Below, piece after piece: positions 63,904 to 64,000 of a stretch of 64,000 nt of DNA (position 1 is the first letter of the stretch; the number at the start of each line of letters is the position of its first letter). The position numbers and the translations under genes are program-made. Source of the DNA: Verrucomicrobiota bacterium. Its GTDB lineage: Bacteria; Verrucomicrobiota; Verrucomicrobiia; Opitutales; Opitutaceae. The stretch spans positions 1 through 64,000 of the forward strand of contig JAEYWP010000021.1 of the NCBI GenBank assembly GCA_023428905.1, read 5' to 3'. The notes under the pieces are model-generated. The model did no database searches, was not told where the DNA came from, and saw only the letters and a list, made by a program, of their open reading frames with translations.

Positions 63904-64000
63904 CGGCCGGATAGACGCAGAAAAGACGGATCGGTTGCGTTCTAAATTCGCCGTCTGCTGGCGCTGCAAATCACGGCCCCACCGTCGATTACAACGTAGG

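Overview
The window looks like a chromosomal segment of a GC-rich Verrucomicrobiota bacterium, most plausibly Opitutaceae. The evidence is a PEP-CTERM tail protein, repeated INxSTR...VEVY C-terminal modules on secreted proteins, many carbohydrate esterases and glycosidases, a TonB-dependent receptor plus LacI sugar locus, Gfo/Idh/MocA with a Tat signal, and DUF5069. This placement is inferred from protein character only; no 16S or marker tree could be run.

Layout. 0-4 kb: secreted peroxiredoxin, sialate O-acetylesterase, an SDR, then about 0.8 kb without a gene. 4.1-9.2 kb: two overlapping genes for large secreted proteins in a block of lower GC. 9.2-13.8 kb: housekeeping genes uvrC and cinA (divergent), purC, tRNA-Glu and its terminator. 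14.1-19.2 kb: PEP-CTERM protein, then a copper island (P1B ATPase, ECF sigma factor with a Cys-rich tail, four-helix Csp-type copper protein, DUF305 fragment). 19.3-25.9 kb: CE1-like esterase, methyltransferase, a KtrAB/TrkAH potassium system, DUF5069. 26-31.8 kb: alpha/beta hydrolase, ECF sigma with a membrane partner, CE15-type glucuronoyl esterase and an unknown membrane protein, all interleaved with copies of a dispersed inverted repeat. 31.8-38.8 kb: small membrane proteins, a MerR regulator whose C-terminal domain recurs in a neighbouring 60-aa protein, a large anchored protein, SDR with HxlR regulator, unknown proteins. 38.9-43.7 kb: a hybrid histidine kinase with an ethylene-receptor-like membrane sensor, and a chemotaxis transducer. 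43.9-49.4 kb: OhrR-type MarR with a divergent hydrolase, YcaQ-like DNA glycosylase, TonB_C-like secreted protein, Tat-exported oxidoreductase. 49.3-62.0 kb: polysaccharide locus (LacI regulator, TonB receptor, GH28-like protein, GH65-like enzyme, MFS sugar transporter, GH9 cellulase). 62.3-63.9 kb: sulfotransferase with two C-terminal repeats.

Three observations stand out. First, the kinase at 38915-41725 keeps every ethylene/Cu(I)-binding residue of plant ETR1 at one constant offset. Second, a 29-bp repeat occurs ten times (20.5-55.2 kb); eight copies form four inward-facing pairs that bound units from 227 bp to 2.8 kb, with no transposase visible. Two of these units are tandem copies of a MITE-like element abutting a glycosidase stop codon. 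Third, the copper island appears to be run by a CorE-like, metal-sensing sigma factor.

Functionally the segment fits a plant-polysaccharide degrader: esterases deacetylate or de-esterify hemicellulose and pectin, GH28/GH65-like/GH9 enzymes depolymerise, and a TonB receptor and MFS carrier import the products under LacI control.
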